Assembly (NCBI RefSeq): GCF_914767665.1
Contig: NC_059507.1
Location: 8,866,001-8,930,000 of the forward strand
Reading direction: 5' to 3'
From: Harmonia axyridis
Lineage: Eukaryota > Arthropoda > Insecta > Coleoptera > Coccinellidae
Length of the DNA stretch: 64,000 nucleotides
Part shown: positions 1 to 10,644 of the stretch, in pieces
How positions within the stretch are numbered: the stretch's first letter is position 1
How the letters are laid out: each line of letters starts with the position of its first letter
The notes under the pieces: generated by a model
What the model was told of the DNA's origin: nothing
Seen by the model: only the letters and a program-made list of their open reading frames with translations
Databases searched by the model: none
Made by a program: the position numbers and the translations under genes

Positions 1-215
1 CGTACCCCTACAGATTGTGGTGTGATAGTGATAACGTAAGTTCAGGATTATGAAGCTAGTTTCAATGACAATTAGTTATTAAAATATTGGTTTTCGAATT
101 CATCAAATTTGTCTATCAACAATTGGCTTAGTAATCAATGAAATTCTGGAGTTATATAACATTATAATTTTGTTTTATACATATTAAATCTATTTATTTA
201 TTCATTTGTATCTAT

Positions 216-1221
216 ACTAGGCGACAAGGTAGTATAGCTGGACCCATTTTATTCATAGTTTTCATAAATGACCTTCCTTCATCAACTGACGACGAATTAT
301 TTCGATGACACTAATATATCAGTGGGCCAAAAAAATATACCAGAGGTTCTCGAAAAACAGAAACCATCTTTGTTGACGCAAAACGTTGGTTCGATATGTG
401 TAAACTGAAAATTAATGAATCTAAAACCAATTTAATGTTATTTAGAAGTAAACAATCAATTTTTTTCAAACCAGAAATGGTTGAATTTGAAAAATCATAC
501 AGTATATCCAGTAACAACTACAACATTTTTAGGGGTGAATATTGATGAATTTTTAAATTGGGAAACGCATATAAGTCAATTATGCTTGAAATTGGGAAGT
601 ATCGGATGCGGAATCAAAACTGTCGCTAATTACATGAACATAAATACACTTAAAATTCTGTATTTTGCTAACTTCGAGTCAAATCTGAAGTATGGTTTAA
701 TTTTTTGGGGACGCAACTCTAAAATTCAATCAGTTTTCATTGTGCAGAAAACAACTCTTAGAACAATATGTAACATGAAATTTAAAGAATCATGCAGAGG
801 CAAATTTAAGACTTTGTCTATAATGACTGTATATGGTCTCTATATTTATGAATGTTTGTTGTTCACTTTCAAAAATGAAAATCAATTTGATACAGGTAAC
901 AGTCATGATTATGCTACTAGAACACATGATTTAATTTATCCACAGCACAGGTTGACTTTATTAGAAAAAGGTCCTTTTTATAATATGTGCATAAAGATTT
1001 TCAATGAGTTGCCTAACAATATGAAATGTTGTAATAGTTTTAATGAATTCAAGAAGGATGTTAAAAATTTGTTAATTGATCTTGAACCATATGAATGAAC
1101 GATTTCTCCAATTCTGAGAATTTAGTTTAATTTTTTTTTAATGTTTTTTTTTGAGACTATTTCTTTTTATGTATGAGTTTTTGTATATAATCTGGTAATG
1201 AACTATCTATCTATCTATCTA
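216..1221 (+). mobile_element. 5'-truncated non-LTR retrotransposon (Jockey/CR1-like), 3' end
   Basis: The plus strand reads RQGSIAGPILFIVFINDLP from about 216, which is the reverse transcriptase block just before the catalytic YADD region. A stop and a frame change follow, then an open stretch at 481-1098 (205 aa). That stretch holds the post-RT thumb region (TTTFLGVNID, SNLKYGLIFWG) and the C-terminal domain usual in Jockey/CR1-type ORF2. The YADD motif itself is destroyed around 300. The element ends in a TATC tandem tail at 1202-1221, as expected for target-primed insertion. It is 5' truncated and dead. The exact clade is inferred from general sequence character only. Confidence 0.8.
1202..1221. 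repeat. (TATC)n microsatellite tail of the LINE
   Basis: About five TATC units close the LINE. The adjoining Tc1 terminal repeat begins at the last TA, so the DNA transposon appears to have used a TA inside the LINE tail as its target. Confidence 0.8.
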
Positions 1222-1807
1222 CTAACTGACCAAGAAACTGCAACACCCAGAAGGAACTGTTTAAATTTTATTTTTTTTTTTTGTAAATATAGGTAGTATA
1301 GCAAGGAGAAAATGATTGAATTTGGAGACAAAAAATCGTGAAGGTTTTCTTATGTAAACAATTTTTGTTATTTGAATATTGTAGTCATTTTATGCAAGTT
1401 TTTCAAATGATACAACGAACCAGCTGTTCGAGGAAATCCAAAGTCGATGTTAAGTTGTTGTTAAAATGCCTAGAGCACGTGTACGCAGGTAGAAGGCTTG
1501 CAAATTTACCCCAGCCCTCACAGACTTTGGCAGATCTGAGACAATAAGTACAGGTAACTTGGGATAGTATTCCCCAAGAAGAAATAGACAATCTTATTGC
1601 ATCAATGCTGAGACGTGTTGGGGAGTGTATAGATAATCGTGGTGGACTAACACATTATTAACAAATTTATAAAAAAAAAATATAAACCCTTCGCTTTTTT
1701 CTCCAAATTTCAATCATTTACTCCCTGCTCTACTATCTATGTTTCACCAGGAAAAAAATAAAATTTGAACAACTCCTTCTGGGTATTGCAGTTTCTTTGT
1801 CAGTTAG
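1222..1807 (+). mobile_element. Internally deleted Tc1-like element (about 586 bp)
   Basis: The terminal inverted repeats are CTAACTGACCAAGAAACTGC at the left and the complement of GCAGTTTCTTTGTCAGTTAG at the right, bounded by TA. Inside, the start of a Tc1 transposase (MPRARVRR at about 1467) is joined directly to its C-terminal tail (about 1494 onward, including VTWDSIP-type coding with disrupted frames). The helix-turn-helix region and the whole DDE core are lost. Longer relatives lie at 10645-11387 and 24478-25592. The ends needed for mobilisation remain, so this is a non-autonomous derivative. Confidence 0.85.
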
Positions 1808-1809
1808 TA

Positions 1810-2037
1810 TAATTATGTTGAGGGATTATAAGGACAGTTCCCTTCAATATTTCTATGTTTCCAACTATGTGGTTGGTTATTAGAAACTCACTTTATGAAA
1901 TAAAGTTAATACTAAATGTAATATCAAATTAATTATATCCACTAGAACTAGAGCTAAATGCAATGTAAATAAAGAAAATGAACGTAGAAGTTCCATTTCT
2001 TCTCTAAGTAATTAAATGCATCCATTGCAGGACTTAC
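1810..2037. other. TMTC3 intron 3, proximal part; nothing recognised
   Basis: AT-rich sequence between the deleted Tc1 and TMTC3 exon 3. On the minus strand the intron begins with GTAAGTC at 2037-2031. The next coding exon (expected to start VTGVVGRAE by family comparison) was not found leftward to base 1, so it lies outside the window. Confidence 0.6.
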
Positions 2038-2119
2038 CGCTTCTGTGTGAATAGGATGAACTGAAAACAACATGGCTGCCACGAAACTTGCAATCTCAGG
2101 AAGAAACATGGAGCACATC
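2038..2119 (-). CDS. TMTC3: TMTC3 coding exon 3 (partial gene, continues off the left edge)
   Basis: This 82-nt exon completes the split codon left by exon 2 (AG plus G gives Arg) and encodes 27 further residues, including FVAAMLFSVHPIHTEA. In TMTC proteins this is a membrane segment followed by the invariant HPIHTEAV loop. The acceptor is ATTCTTATTTCAG and the donor is GCG/GTAAGT, so the exon ends in phase 0. The length, both splice sites and both phases agree with the neighbouring exons. It is too short and lacks a start codon, so ORF calling alone would miss it. TMTC3 is a multi-pass ER protein that adds O-linked mannose to cadherin domains. The TPR repeats and later membrane segments must lie beyond the left edge. 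Confidence 0.93.
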
Positions 2120-2257
2120 CTGAAATAAGAATTATATTTTAGGAAGGATTATCGATTATTCCAAAAAGCTATTTATTTGCATTCAATTTTGATCTCAGAT
2201 TGAGATGATATCAATTAGATGAATTCAAATCATTTTTTCATCGAACACAATAATATG

Positions 2258-2842
2258 ATAGTTTATTCTAAAACAAGTTGAAGAATAGGCTCCTATTCCA
2301 ACACGAATGCGAAATTCGAAAACGAGCGACAAAGGAGCGAGTTTTGGAACGCATGAGTGTTGGAATTGCCCTCTGCAACGAGTATTAGACAATATTTTCT
2401 GTATTTCAGTATAGTTTTGTGAAATATTGTCGAAATTCGATGAAAAATTCAGATCATACATCCTAGTGACATTTGTATTGTATCTTGGCAGTTGGTGTGA
2501 CTGTTACGAAAATTGACAGATCACGAAATTTCAATTTGAATCGTATGTTTTGAATTTTGACATAATTTATAATTATGCATTAAATTCATGAATTATGCCT
2601 GACGAAATCGATTTAACACCACCAGAATTAAGAAAATTGAGAATATTATGTCGCAAATCATTTCATTAAATCCAAATTGTATTATATTGACAATTTGACG
2701 TGTGTTGAAATTTGATAGGATTGAAAGTCTGTGTAGACAACCACAAAACGAAAAATATAACTGAAAACAATGCTGTGATGAGTTCATTACAGCACTGTTT
2801 TTAGAACTGTAATGAACTCATTACGATACTGAAATAGAGAAA
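2258..2842 (-). repeat. Dispersed ~590-bp repeat with a terminal hairpin, copy 1
   Basis: Matches 29115-29706 over its whole length in the opposite orientation. One end carries an inverted motif, GTAATGAGTTCATTAC and its partner, separated by about 20 bases, able to form a hairpin. The other end holds a stretch that is open in both copies (NFDNISQN, FEFRIRVGIGA). That open frame ends without a recognisable domain and may be fortuitous. The pattern suits a non-autonomous transposon, possibly a helitron-like or foldback element. I cannot assign a superfamily. Confidence 0.7.
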
Positions 2843-3589
2843 AAAATCAGATGCATGAAAGCAAAATCGAACCTAGCGCATTCGCCAATTTGTTTATTCC
2901 ATTATTAAGAGTTTTGCCTCTTTTGTAGTGTTTTTTGAAAATCCTTTTGAAATACATCCGAGTTGTGTGAAGAACTTTCCTGTATGAAAAAACATGATTT
3001 CAGCTGAATGAAGCCACTTCCCACATGTCCAATATGTCTCTGACACGACTTCGTGAAAATTTTCCAGCCAAATGTATCTCCAAGAGAAGTGACATTCAAT
3101 ATAAATGTTTCACGCTCGATTAAAATATCAAGTTTGCGTGTAATGACAAAAACCCCTCATAACTACATAATATATAAACATGAACATCAGAGTCCGTCTA
3201 GAAAAACAAGCAGAACTTTTCAGAATATTTTTCGACTGAGCTCATTCATAATCCATTCAATTAATGTATGACACGTTCTCATGGTGGCATATCCTGGTCA
3301 AGATAATCTCACAATTAATTTTCCTAATCCAATTACTGAAAAGTTCCAATGTGCACAGCTCTAACCATACAATGGCCCCTTTCATCGTTTCAGGTTTAGT
3401 TCGGAGATCTTCTGCTGATTGGACATTTAGAAGGATTACGTATTAGAGAAGTTTTCATACGGAAAATGACATGCGTTATCATTCGTGAACATAATAAGGG
3501 CTTCAGATTTCATTGAGTCCCATCTGGAAAAATTTTTTTTCATTTATATTCAGAGTTTCCAGAAAATTCGGTAGATGAACAATAATATA
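2843..3589. other. Unassigned AT-rich intronic sequence
   Basis: Short open frames here show no known domain, and I see no repeat partner elsewhere in the window. It lies inside TMTC3 intron 2. Confidence 0.4.
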
Positions 3590-4364
3590 TTAGGTGTACA
3601 ACTTTGCTTACGCCGTTTTGCAATAGATGGCTGTAGCGGTAAGTCGTAGTCAAAATAAATAGATCGTAGATGTCATACATTGAGCTCAGGTATTTGTAGA
3701 CATAACGCCATCGAAATATCAGTCGATTTGTGTCTACATCATGAAGTTATTCTCGATTGAACATGTCAACTTACGAGCCAAATTCTCGTCATTTGCGGGA
3801 GGTTTTAATTTTCTGCTTTAATATAAAGAAATCTGCAACCGAGGCTCATCGAATGCTCTCAAATACCGATGGTGAGGCCGCTATTAGTGAATGAACGTGC
3901 CGACAGTGGTTTGAATGCTTCACGAATGGTGATTTTGATGTTGCATGGCGGTGAAAGAGAAATGGTTTTCGAAGATGCAGAATTGGAGGTATTACTTGAT
4001 CAAGACTCGTGTCAAACCCAACAAGAATTCGCAGAATCATTGAAAATAACGCAACAAGCCATTTCAAAACACTTGAAAGTCATGAGAATGATTCAGAAAC
4101 AAAGAAATTGGGTGCAGTACGAGTTGAAGCCGAGAGATGTTGAACGGCGTTTGTTTGCTTGTGAACAGATGCTTGCAAGGCAAAGACGAAAGGGGTTTCA
4201 GCATCGCATTGTGACTGCAGACGGAAAATGGGTTCATTACGATAATCCCAAACACCGAAAATCATGGGGATATCCCGGCAATGCTTCCACGTTGACGGCC
4301 AAACCGAATATTCACCGTTTCAAGGTCATGCTCAGTATTTGGTGGGACCAGCTAGGTGTAGTGT
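3590..4364 (+). mobile_element. Mariner element, copy 1, 3'-truncated transposase
   Basis: Begins with the terminal repeat TTAGGTGTACAACTTTGC. A transposase follows from about 3760 (MSTYEPNSRHLR, helix-turn-helix region), with stops and frame changes near 3890-3960. A longer open part at 3869-4366 contains YELKPRDVERRLFACEQ and WVHYDNPKHRKSWGYPG. The usual first catalytic block GDEKW reads ADGKW, so the first catalytic Asp is displaced. Homology stops after WWDQLGVV at about 4364, so the rest of the DD34D core and the 3' end are absent. Copies of the same family lie at 5347-6556, 7024-7801 and 21328-23085. Confidence 0.88.
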
Positions 4365-5346
4365 AATAATACAAAAAACATATATGAAATTGTCCAATTA
4401 TCTGCGGAAAAAATCAAATATATCTGAAGAATAGAAAACGAAAACTGTTATTGGGGATGTAAGTGGTACTATTCATGATATCAAGGGACATCCAAGCCTC
4501 ACACAATTATTTAATGAAAATAACAACATATTCATTGAATGGCATTACACCTACAAAAAACAAATTGTAGAGAGGAATGTGGTTCTGCACCTCCAAGTGT
4601 AAAAATCATTTTAAAGACTCAACAATGAACGAAAATAGCAAATAAGAAACAGCAGGCAATTAAAACGTCTGTTACATAGGATCTGCTCTGATGCATGTAA
4701 ATTATAATCCCTCAGTCGACTTCAGGATTTGCGTCGATTCAAATGAATTAATTCGATTCAGAAACGAAAACAAAGCAGGAAGCTGTGATTGGATTCTGGT
4801 GTAATTGGAAATGCACCCCCGAAGTCTCGAAGGCCTCTTCCGGCGGAAACTGTAACCCCCACTCCCCTCTCCCCGATTTCAAATCAGAGTAAATCCGTCA
4901 TTATTAAGCCTATTAAGGCTTTTCGAGAGAAAATTCTACCGATTCAGTCGGAATTCAGAATCGTGTTGGCCGAGCATTGGAAAATTTCGTTAAGTTGATT
5001 ATGGTATCGAAGAAATTGTGTTTCTGATCTGATTTCGTTCCAGATTATCCAGCCATTGGAATGATGAGGTGGGATTCCAAACCTCCTACTCCACCAAACC
5101 CTCCTCGAAAAGTTTTCTACTTCAATTGTTGTCCCGAATTCAAAACAAGGTGGAACAAATAGAACGGATGTGCTCTGAAGCACTCGAAAAGTTAATTCCC
5201 TCCGTTTTGCCGTATTGCGACTGCAAGTCAAGTAGGCCTGTTCAATATTTTGTGCAAATGCAAAAGCTTCTAGTTTTGCGGTTTAGTTATGTATCCACTA
5301 GATGTCCCTCGAAGCTCCGCCCGGGTGCAGATCTCTGAAATGTCAA
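4365..5346. other. Unassigned intronic sequence
   Basis: About 980 bases with short open frames (for example 4789-4998 and 5069-5338) that have no recognised domain. A run richer in G and C occurs at 4800-4870. I see no repeat partner in this window. Confidence 0.4.
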
Positions 5347-6556
5347 CCTCTCGTAGAGATTGTCTTCCATTCGAGACATCATCCACTTCTTTCGAGGTTT
5401 TATTGTAAAATACTGGTTTTACATTTATGATCAAAGACTTGTCCATCTCTGGTCACTACTTTCTCCCATCTTTCGGGCAGCGTATGAATCCCACGTTTAT
5501 AAAACTGGTCATCTTTTGAAGCGATCAATAAATCGATCAAGTTTTTTACTTCTTCATAAACCGGAAGTGCTGATCAGTCAAGCCGTGTACCATTGATCGA
5601 AACAAGTGATAGTCCGCGGGAGCAACATTTGAAAAAAACGGCGGGTGGGTTAGGACTTCCCATTTCAACGTTCCTTAGCTTGTCTGGACCACTTTCGCAA
5701 CATAGGGTCGAGCAATTTCATGTCGATAACGATCGCCTGTGATTGTTTCAACTGGTTTTAACAAGTCATAATACACTACGCCGAGCTGGTTCCACCAAAT
5801 ACTGAGCATGACCTTGAAACCTTTAATATTCGGTTTGGCCGTAGACGAGGAAGCATGGCTGGGATATCCCCTTGATTTTCTGCGCTTCGGATTATCGTAA
5901 TGAACCCATTTTTCGTCTCATGTCACAATGCGATGCAAAAATCCCTTCCGTCTTTGTTTTGCAAGCAGCTGTTCACAAGAAAACAAACGCCGTTCAACAT
6001 CTCTCGGCTTCAACTCGTACGGCACCTAATTTTTTTTCCGAATCATTCTAATGACCTTCAGGCGTTTTGAAATGACTTGTTGCATCACTCTTAATGATTC
6101 CACCAATTTCTGTTGCGTTTGACACGAGTCTTGATCAAGTAATGCCTTCAATTCTGCATCTTCGAAAACATTCTCTTTTCCATCGCCATGCTAGTCTTCG
6201 ACGTCGAAAATCACCGTTTTTGAATCGTTGAAACCATTCTCGGCACTTTCTTTCACTGATAGCGGCCTCACATATGTATTGAAGACCATTCGATGAGTCT
6301 CAGTCGCAGATTTCTTTATATCAAAGCATAAAATTCAGACCTCCCGCAAATGACGAGAATTTGGCTCGTAAGCTGACATAATATTCAATCCAGAATAAGT
6401 TTATTATGCAGACACAAATCGACTTATATTTCGATGGTGTTATGTTTATGAATACCTAAGCTTATTGTATGATATCCACGATTTATTTATTTCGAATACC
6501 ACTTACCGCTACATCCATCCATTTCAAAACTGCGGAAGCAAAGTGCTACACCTAAG
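5347..6556 (-). mobile_element. Mariner element, copy 2, near full length but broken
   Basis: Read on the minus strand from the right-hand terminal repeat (TTAGGTGTAGC at 6556), the remains of the whole transposase can be followed. They include the N-terminal helix-turn-helix, YELKPRDVERR, the GDEKW region, WWNQLGV, and the C-terminal HPPFFQMLLPRTITCF block that corresponds to the DxAPSDYHLF motif with the third catalytic Asp. Frame changes and stops occur throughout. The left terminal repeat is not visible. The right half lies in a tandem duplication with 7024-8311. Confidence 0.85.
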
Positions 6557-8311
6557 AGATTAAAGGGTTTCCGATAACAAACTTTATCACCATTTATCTC
6601 AAAATTTAAGACGTTCACGTCATTCCTTCAAGTTTTCCTTTGAAACAGGTCTAAAGGTCGCCCCCATAAATATCAATACGTCTTTCAGGAACAAACAATG
6701 TGTATAAATAAGCAAAATTAAGCGGAGACTCATACAAATTATTGTTTTGCTGTTATATTATACTGTGACAAGGGTCCAATCTGAATTATAGAATGACATA
6801 CTCCAGAATATTTCCGTTATATATTCAAATCAGTCGAGGTTTATATAACCGAATCGGTGTAATGTAACCGTGTAAGCTGAACGACCAAACCATATAATCT
6901 GTTCCCAGTTTGCACCCGATAAATTTGAATTTGTTCGTTTGTTTCCATTCACAGCAGGAAGTTCAAGTCCATTTGTAATTCAGTACGTTGTAAATCATAG
7001 AGTTCTGAAGGAGCTTTCGATATCGATTGCCTGTGATTGTTTCATTTGGTTTTAACAACTCAAAATACAGTTCGCCGTGCTGGTCCCACCAAAGACAGAG
7101 CATGACCTTGGAACCGTTAATATTCGGTTTGACCGTCGATGTGGAAGAATGGTCGGAATATCTTCACATTATCGGAATGAACCCATCCTTCATCTCCAGC
7201 CACAATGCACTGCAGAAATCCCTTCTGTCTTTGCCTTGCAAGCAGCTGTTCACAAGCAAACAAACGCCGTTCAACATCACTCGGCTTCAACTCGTATGAC
7301 ACCCAATTACCTTATTTCTGAATAATTCTCATGACTTTGAGACGTTTTGAAATGGCTTGTTGCGTCACTTCCAATGATTCTGTCAGTTCTTGCGTTCGAC
7401 ACAAGTCTTGATCAAGTAATGCCTTCAATTCTGCATCTTCGAAAAGCTTCTCTCTTCCACCGCCATGCTGGTCACAATCACCGTTTTTGAAGTGTTGAAA
7501 CCACTCTCGCCACGTTCTTCTACTAATAGTGGCCTCACCATAGGTATTTGAGAGCATTCGAATAACCTCAGCAGCAGATTTCTACATATTAAAGCAGAAA
7601 ATTAAAACCTCCCGCAAATGACGAGAATTTGGCTCGTAAGCTGACATGTTCAATCGAGAATAACTTTATGATGCAGACACAAATCGACTAATATTTCGAT
7701 GGAGTTATGCTTATTATATGACATCTACGATCTATTTATTTCGAATACCACTTACCGCTACAGCCATCCATTGCAAAACGGCGGCGGAAGCAAAATGGTA
7801 CACCTAAGAGATTAGAGGGTTTCCGATAAAAAACTTTATCACCATTTATCTCAAAATTTAAGACGTTCACATCATTCCTTCAAGTTTTCCTTTGAAACAG
7901 GTCTAAATGACGCCCCCATAAATATCAATACGTCTTTCAGGAACAAACAATGTGTATAAATAAGCAAAATTAAGCGGAGACTCATACAAATTATTGTTTT
8001 GCTGTTATATTATACTGTGACAAGGGTCCAATCTGAATTATAGAATGACATACTCCAGAATATTTCCATTATAAATTCAAATCAGTCGAGGGTTATATAA
8101 CTTGTTAACTGGAACTAATGAGTTTGATATATTTCAGTTGTCTTGGGACCGAATCGGTGTAATGTAACCGTGTAAGCTGAACGACCAAACCATATAATCT
8201 GTTCCCAGTTTGCACCCGATAAATTTGAATTTGTTCGTTCGTTTCCATTTACAGCAGGAAGTTCAAGTCCATCTGCAATTCAGTCCGTTGTAAATCATAG
8301 AGTTCTGACGG
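5730..8311. repeat. Tandem segmental duplication, two units of about 1.29 kb
   Basis: Unit A spans about 5730-7022 and unit B about 7024-8311. Each holds the 5' two-thirds of a mariner copy followed by the same unique flank of roughly 460-510 bases (6557-7022 and 7802-8311). The flanks differ at only a handful of sites. Unit B keeps about 50 bases near 8098-8150 (AACTTGTTAACTGGAACTAA) that unit A lacks. The mariner parts look more diverged than the flanks. Confidence 0.85.
7024..7801 (-). mobile_element. Mariner element, copy 3, lacking its 3' half
   Basis: The right-hand end carries TTAGGTGTACCATTTTGC on the minus strand. The transposase remnant includes MLSNTYGEATISRRTW, a helix-turn-helix part, YELKPSDVERRLFACEQ and GDEGWVHSDN (the first catalytic Asp is present). 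Homology ends near 7024, where the duplication junction lies, so the second and third catalytic positions are missing. Confidence 0.85.
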
Positions 8312-8547
8312 AATATCGTTCCAGGCTTGTTTCACGCTCTTCTGTTCAATTGGTTCATGTGAGTTTCATGTCAATGTTTTCTTGTTTGTCAGGAACTTTA
8401 TCGTCCGAGAGTTTCTGATTGTATAGATTAACGTCACATCCAGCTCGCCTGGTGATTATTTGAACCAGTTTTGGTTAAGGTGTACTTTGGGCTATTGGTC
8501 GTTTTGTTGGATTATACAACGAATGGAAGATAACTGAGATAACTATT
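8312..8547. other. Short unassigned spacer
   Basis: Unique-looking sequence between the segmental duplication and the poly(A)-like end of the minus-strand LINE. Nothing was recognised. Confidence 0.4.
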
Positions 8548-9343
8548 TATTTATTTATTTATTGAATATATACAATGTTCTACAGGTTTAAACCCAACTA
8601 CAGAACAAGGAACATATGAAAAATAAAGTATACACTAATATTACATATTCTGAGAAAAAAAAACGATAACAAAAATGCTCAGTCAGTCAAAATAATGTGA
8701 TCTGATATTTAAAATGGAACAATTAAAAATATCCAAGTGAGAACTTATAGTATTACAGGCATCACACAAATTATAAAGAGGTGAATACTTCAATGTATTC
8801 GTTCGAGGTGTCGGCATATAAAATGTATTTCTAACTCTAGAGGCTGGTCTTGGAATAGCAAAATTTAGTTTTTCGAGAATGCAAGGATCTTTAATGACAC
8901 CGTTTATTATTTTGTGAGTAAATACAACTGAATGACATTCTCGTCGACATTTCAAACTATTCATGCAGTGTCTGCTCAAAAGCAGGTTCTGAGGAAAACC
9001 GATAGGCGGGTAGACACCATCTGCTCTATAGGTATATGAAAAAAGTTTTAGTCAACGCCGCTGCACAGACTCAACTCTCTCAATATGGACCTGGTAGCAG
9101 GGAGACCATATTATAGACGCGTATTCTAATTTTGATCTGACAAATGCATAATAAAGGGTCTTTAATGTGACTGTGTCAGAAAAATCGCGAGAGATTCGCG
9201 CTATGAGCCCGTACATCCCATTCGCAGCAGACAAGGTAGCATCAATGTGTGGCACAAACGAAAGTCTGGAATCAAAATTCACTCCTAAATCAGTTAACAC
9301 CGATGGACGCTGGAGAACTTTGGAAGCTATTGTGTTATCAAAA

Positions 9344-9355
9344 CGAATAGTATTT
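9344..9355. repeat. Target site duplication, left copy (12 bp)
   Basis: CGAATAGTATTT occurs here and again at 9618-9629, flanking the palindromic insertion in the LINE. Confidence 0.7.
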
Positions 9356-9445
9356 AGTGTTTGATTGTCTCAGTCTTTACTTGTCGGAAATTCATCTTGA
9401 TGATTAAAAAGTAAAATAACTTATTTCCGCTTTATATATTTATTT

Positions 9446-9489
9446 TCACAACAATTGTTTCGTCATGATAACATGACTTCGTCAGGTGA
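9446..9489 (-). ncRNA. Candidate minimal hammerhead ribozyme, minus-strand arm
   Basis: Mirror image of the motif at 9528-9571, with the same CTGACGA, stem II, GAAA, two-base-pair stem III and stem I elements read on the minus strand. Both copies point away from the palindrome centre. Confidence 0.55.
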
Positions 9490-9527
9490 GCATGGTAACT
9501 GGTTACCATGGTAACTGGTTACCATGC

Positions 9528-9571
9528 TCACCTGACGAAGTCATGTTATCATGACGAAACAATTGTTGTGA
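9528..9571 (+). ncRNA. Candidate minimal hammerhead ribozyme, plus-strand arm
   Basis: The core CTGACGA is at 9532-9538. Stem II is a 6-bp hairpin, GTCATG with CATGAC, loop TTAT (9540-9555). GAAA follows at 9556-9559. Stem III is 2 bp, AC with GT, closed by AATT (9559-9566), then T at 9567 as the position before the predicted cleavage. GTGA (9568-9571) pairs with TCAC (9528-9531) as stem I. A very short stem III is the form reported for hammerheads in Penelope-like retroelements. One extra A (9539) between the core and stem II is a deviation. Cleavage is inferred, not shown. Confidence 0.55.
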
Positions 9572-9617
9572 AAATAAATATATAAAGCGGAAATAAGTTA
9601 TTTTACTTTTTAATCAT

Positions 9618-9629
9618 CGAATAGTATTT
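9618..9629. repeat. Target site duplication, right copy (12 bp)
   Basis: CGAATAGTATTT, matching 9344-9355. The LINE coding sequence resumes beyond it. Confidence 0.7.
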
Positions 9630-10388
9630 TATTTTGCGTAAATGACATAACATTACACTTCTCAGCGTTCAAAGGTAACCTGTTTCTTCTACACCACTCT
9701 TCAACGCGTTGCAAATTACAGGCGAGTCGCAAGCAGTCCGATACTTTGCTTACCTCCAGGTATATTTTGAAATCATCAGCATATAACAAACAGTCGACAT
9801 CAACTACCTCCGCCAAATCATTAATGAATATTATGAAAAAGAGTGGCCCAAGGTTACTTCCTTGAGGGACTCCAGAAGTACTGGAGAACACTGTAGACCT
9901 AACTCCATTGAACTCGACATATTGCTGCCTATTGGACAAGTAGGACTTGAAAAGACCAATGAGAGCCGAGGAAAGGCCAAATTGAGACAACTTCCTCAAC
10001 AATATTCCATGGTCAAGCAGATCAAAAGCCTTTGAAAAATCAGTATATAATATATCTACTTGGGATTTTCTCTCAATGACTTCGGAAATAAACTGGGTTA
10101 CGTTGAATAGGTTGGTAACTGTCGAACGACCTTTAACAAAGCCATGCTGAAATGGAGTTATTAGATTGCAAACATGGGAATATAATCTATTATAAAGGAG
10201 AACTTCAAAGATCTTACTGCAATTACAGATTATCGATATTGGTCGGAAATTGGAAATATCAAATTTATTTCCCTTCTTATAAATTGGACGTACTTTGGAA
10301 AGCTTCCAGCAATCAGGAATCGTGCCAGTTCTCAAACAAATATTGAATAAAAATATAACTATGCAGTGCATTGGAAATATCATACACT

Positions 10389-10644
10389 ATTCCTCATTAA
10401 TTAAAGCTTTCATTTACTTTGAAAAGTACCTACAATAATAGTAGCGCATTTGTGCTCTTTTGCATTTTTTTGAATAGGCATTCATGCAATGTTTTCGACA
10501 AATTTCGCATGTAGATTTTGGTTTCAATATACTTGATTGATACACAAATCTGAAGTTAAAGCTTCCTGGTATGCGCCATGAAAACAAACAGTTTACTTTC
10601 GATTCCATGAACACAATGTCATTTATCACATTTGGAACGGAATA
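10389..10644. other. Unassigned spacer with a Cys-rich open frame
   Basis: A 71-codon minus-strand frame (10414-10629) has CEICRKHC and other cysteines, but no recognised domain, no splice signals and no second copy. I do not call it a gene. Confidence 0.35.

Larger units (their letters stand above)
9399..9618. repeat. 220-bp near-perfect palindrome
   Basis: The two 110-base arms are exact reverse complements apart from one two-base difference in the central GGTAACTGGTTACC motif. The centre is CCA/TGG at 9508/9509, with no spacer. It forms most of a 262-bp insertion (9356-9617) flanked by a 12-bp target duplication within the LINE. The remaining 43 bases at 9356-9398 are not palindromic. Each arm carries a hammerhead-like motif read outward from the centre. 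Confidence 0.93.
8548..10388 (-). mobile_element. Non-LTR retrotransposon, 5'-truncated, split by a palindromic insertion
   Basis: On the minus strand, 10383-9610 encodes a reverse transcriptase. Motifs include IPDCWKLSKVRPIYKKGN, ISNFRPISI, TDFSKAFD, SGVPQGSNLGPLFFIIFIND and the catalytic LLYADDFKIY. The C-terminal domain resumes after the insertion at 9356-9617, with VLTDLGVNFDSRLSFVPHID at 9300-9240 and the tail to 8683. The element ends in an (AAATA)n-like tail at 8548-8565. The RT block keeps an intact YADD, but the element lacks its 5' part and endonuclease and is interrupted, so it is inactive. It resembles Jockey/CR1-type elements and differs in sequence from the LINE ends at 216 and 16785. 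Confidence 0.9.

Noticed and set aside
2225..2461. Frame shared with 29499-29717 as a possible small protein gene
   Set aside because: It lies within a dispersed repeat and the same sequence is simply copied. Kept as a repeat finding, not a gene.
10414..10629. Cys-rich 71-codon minus-strand frame (CEICRKHC)
   Set aside because: No zinc-finger spacing that I recognise, no splice signals and no second copy. Likely chance.
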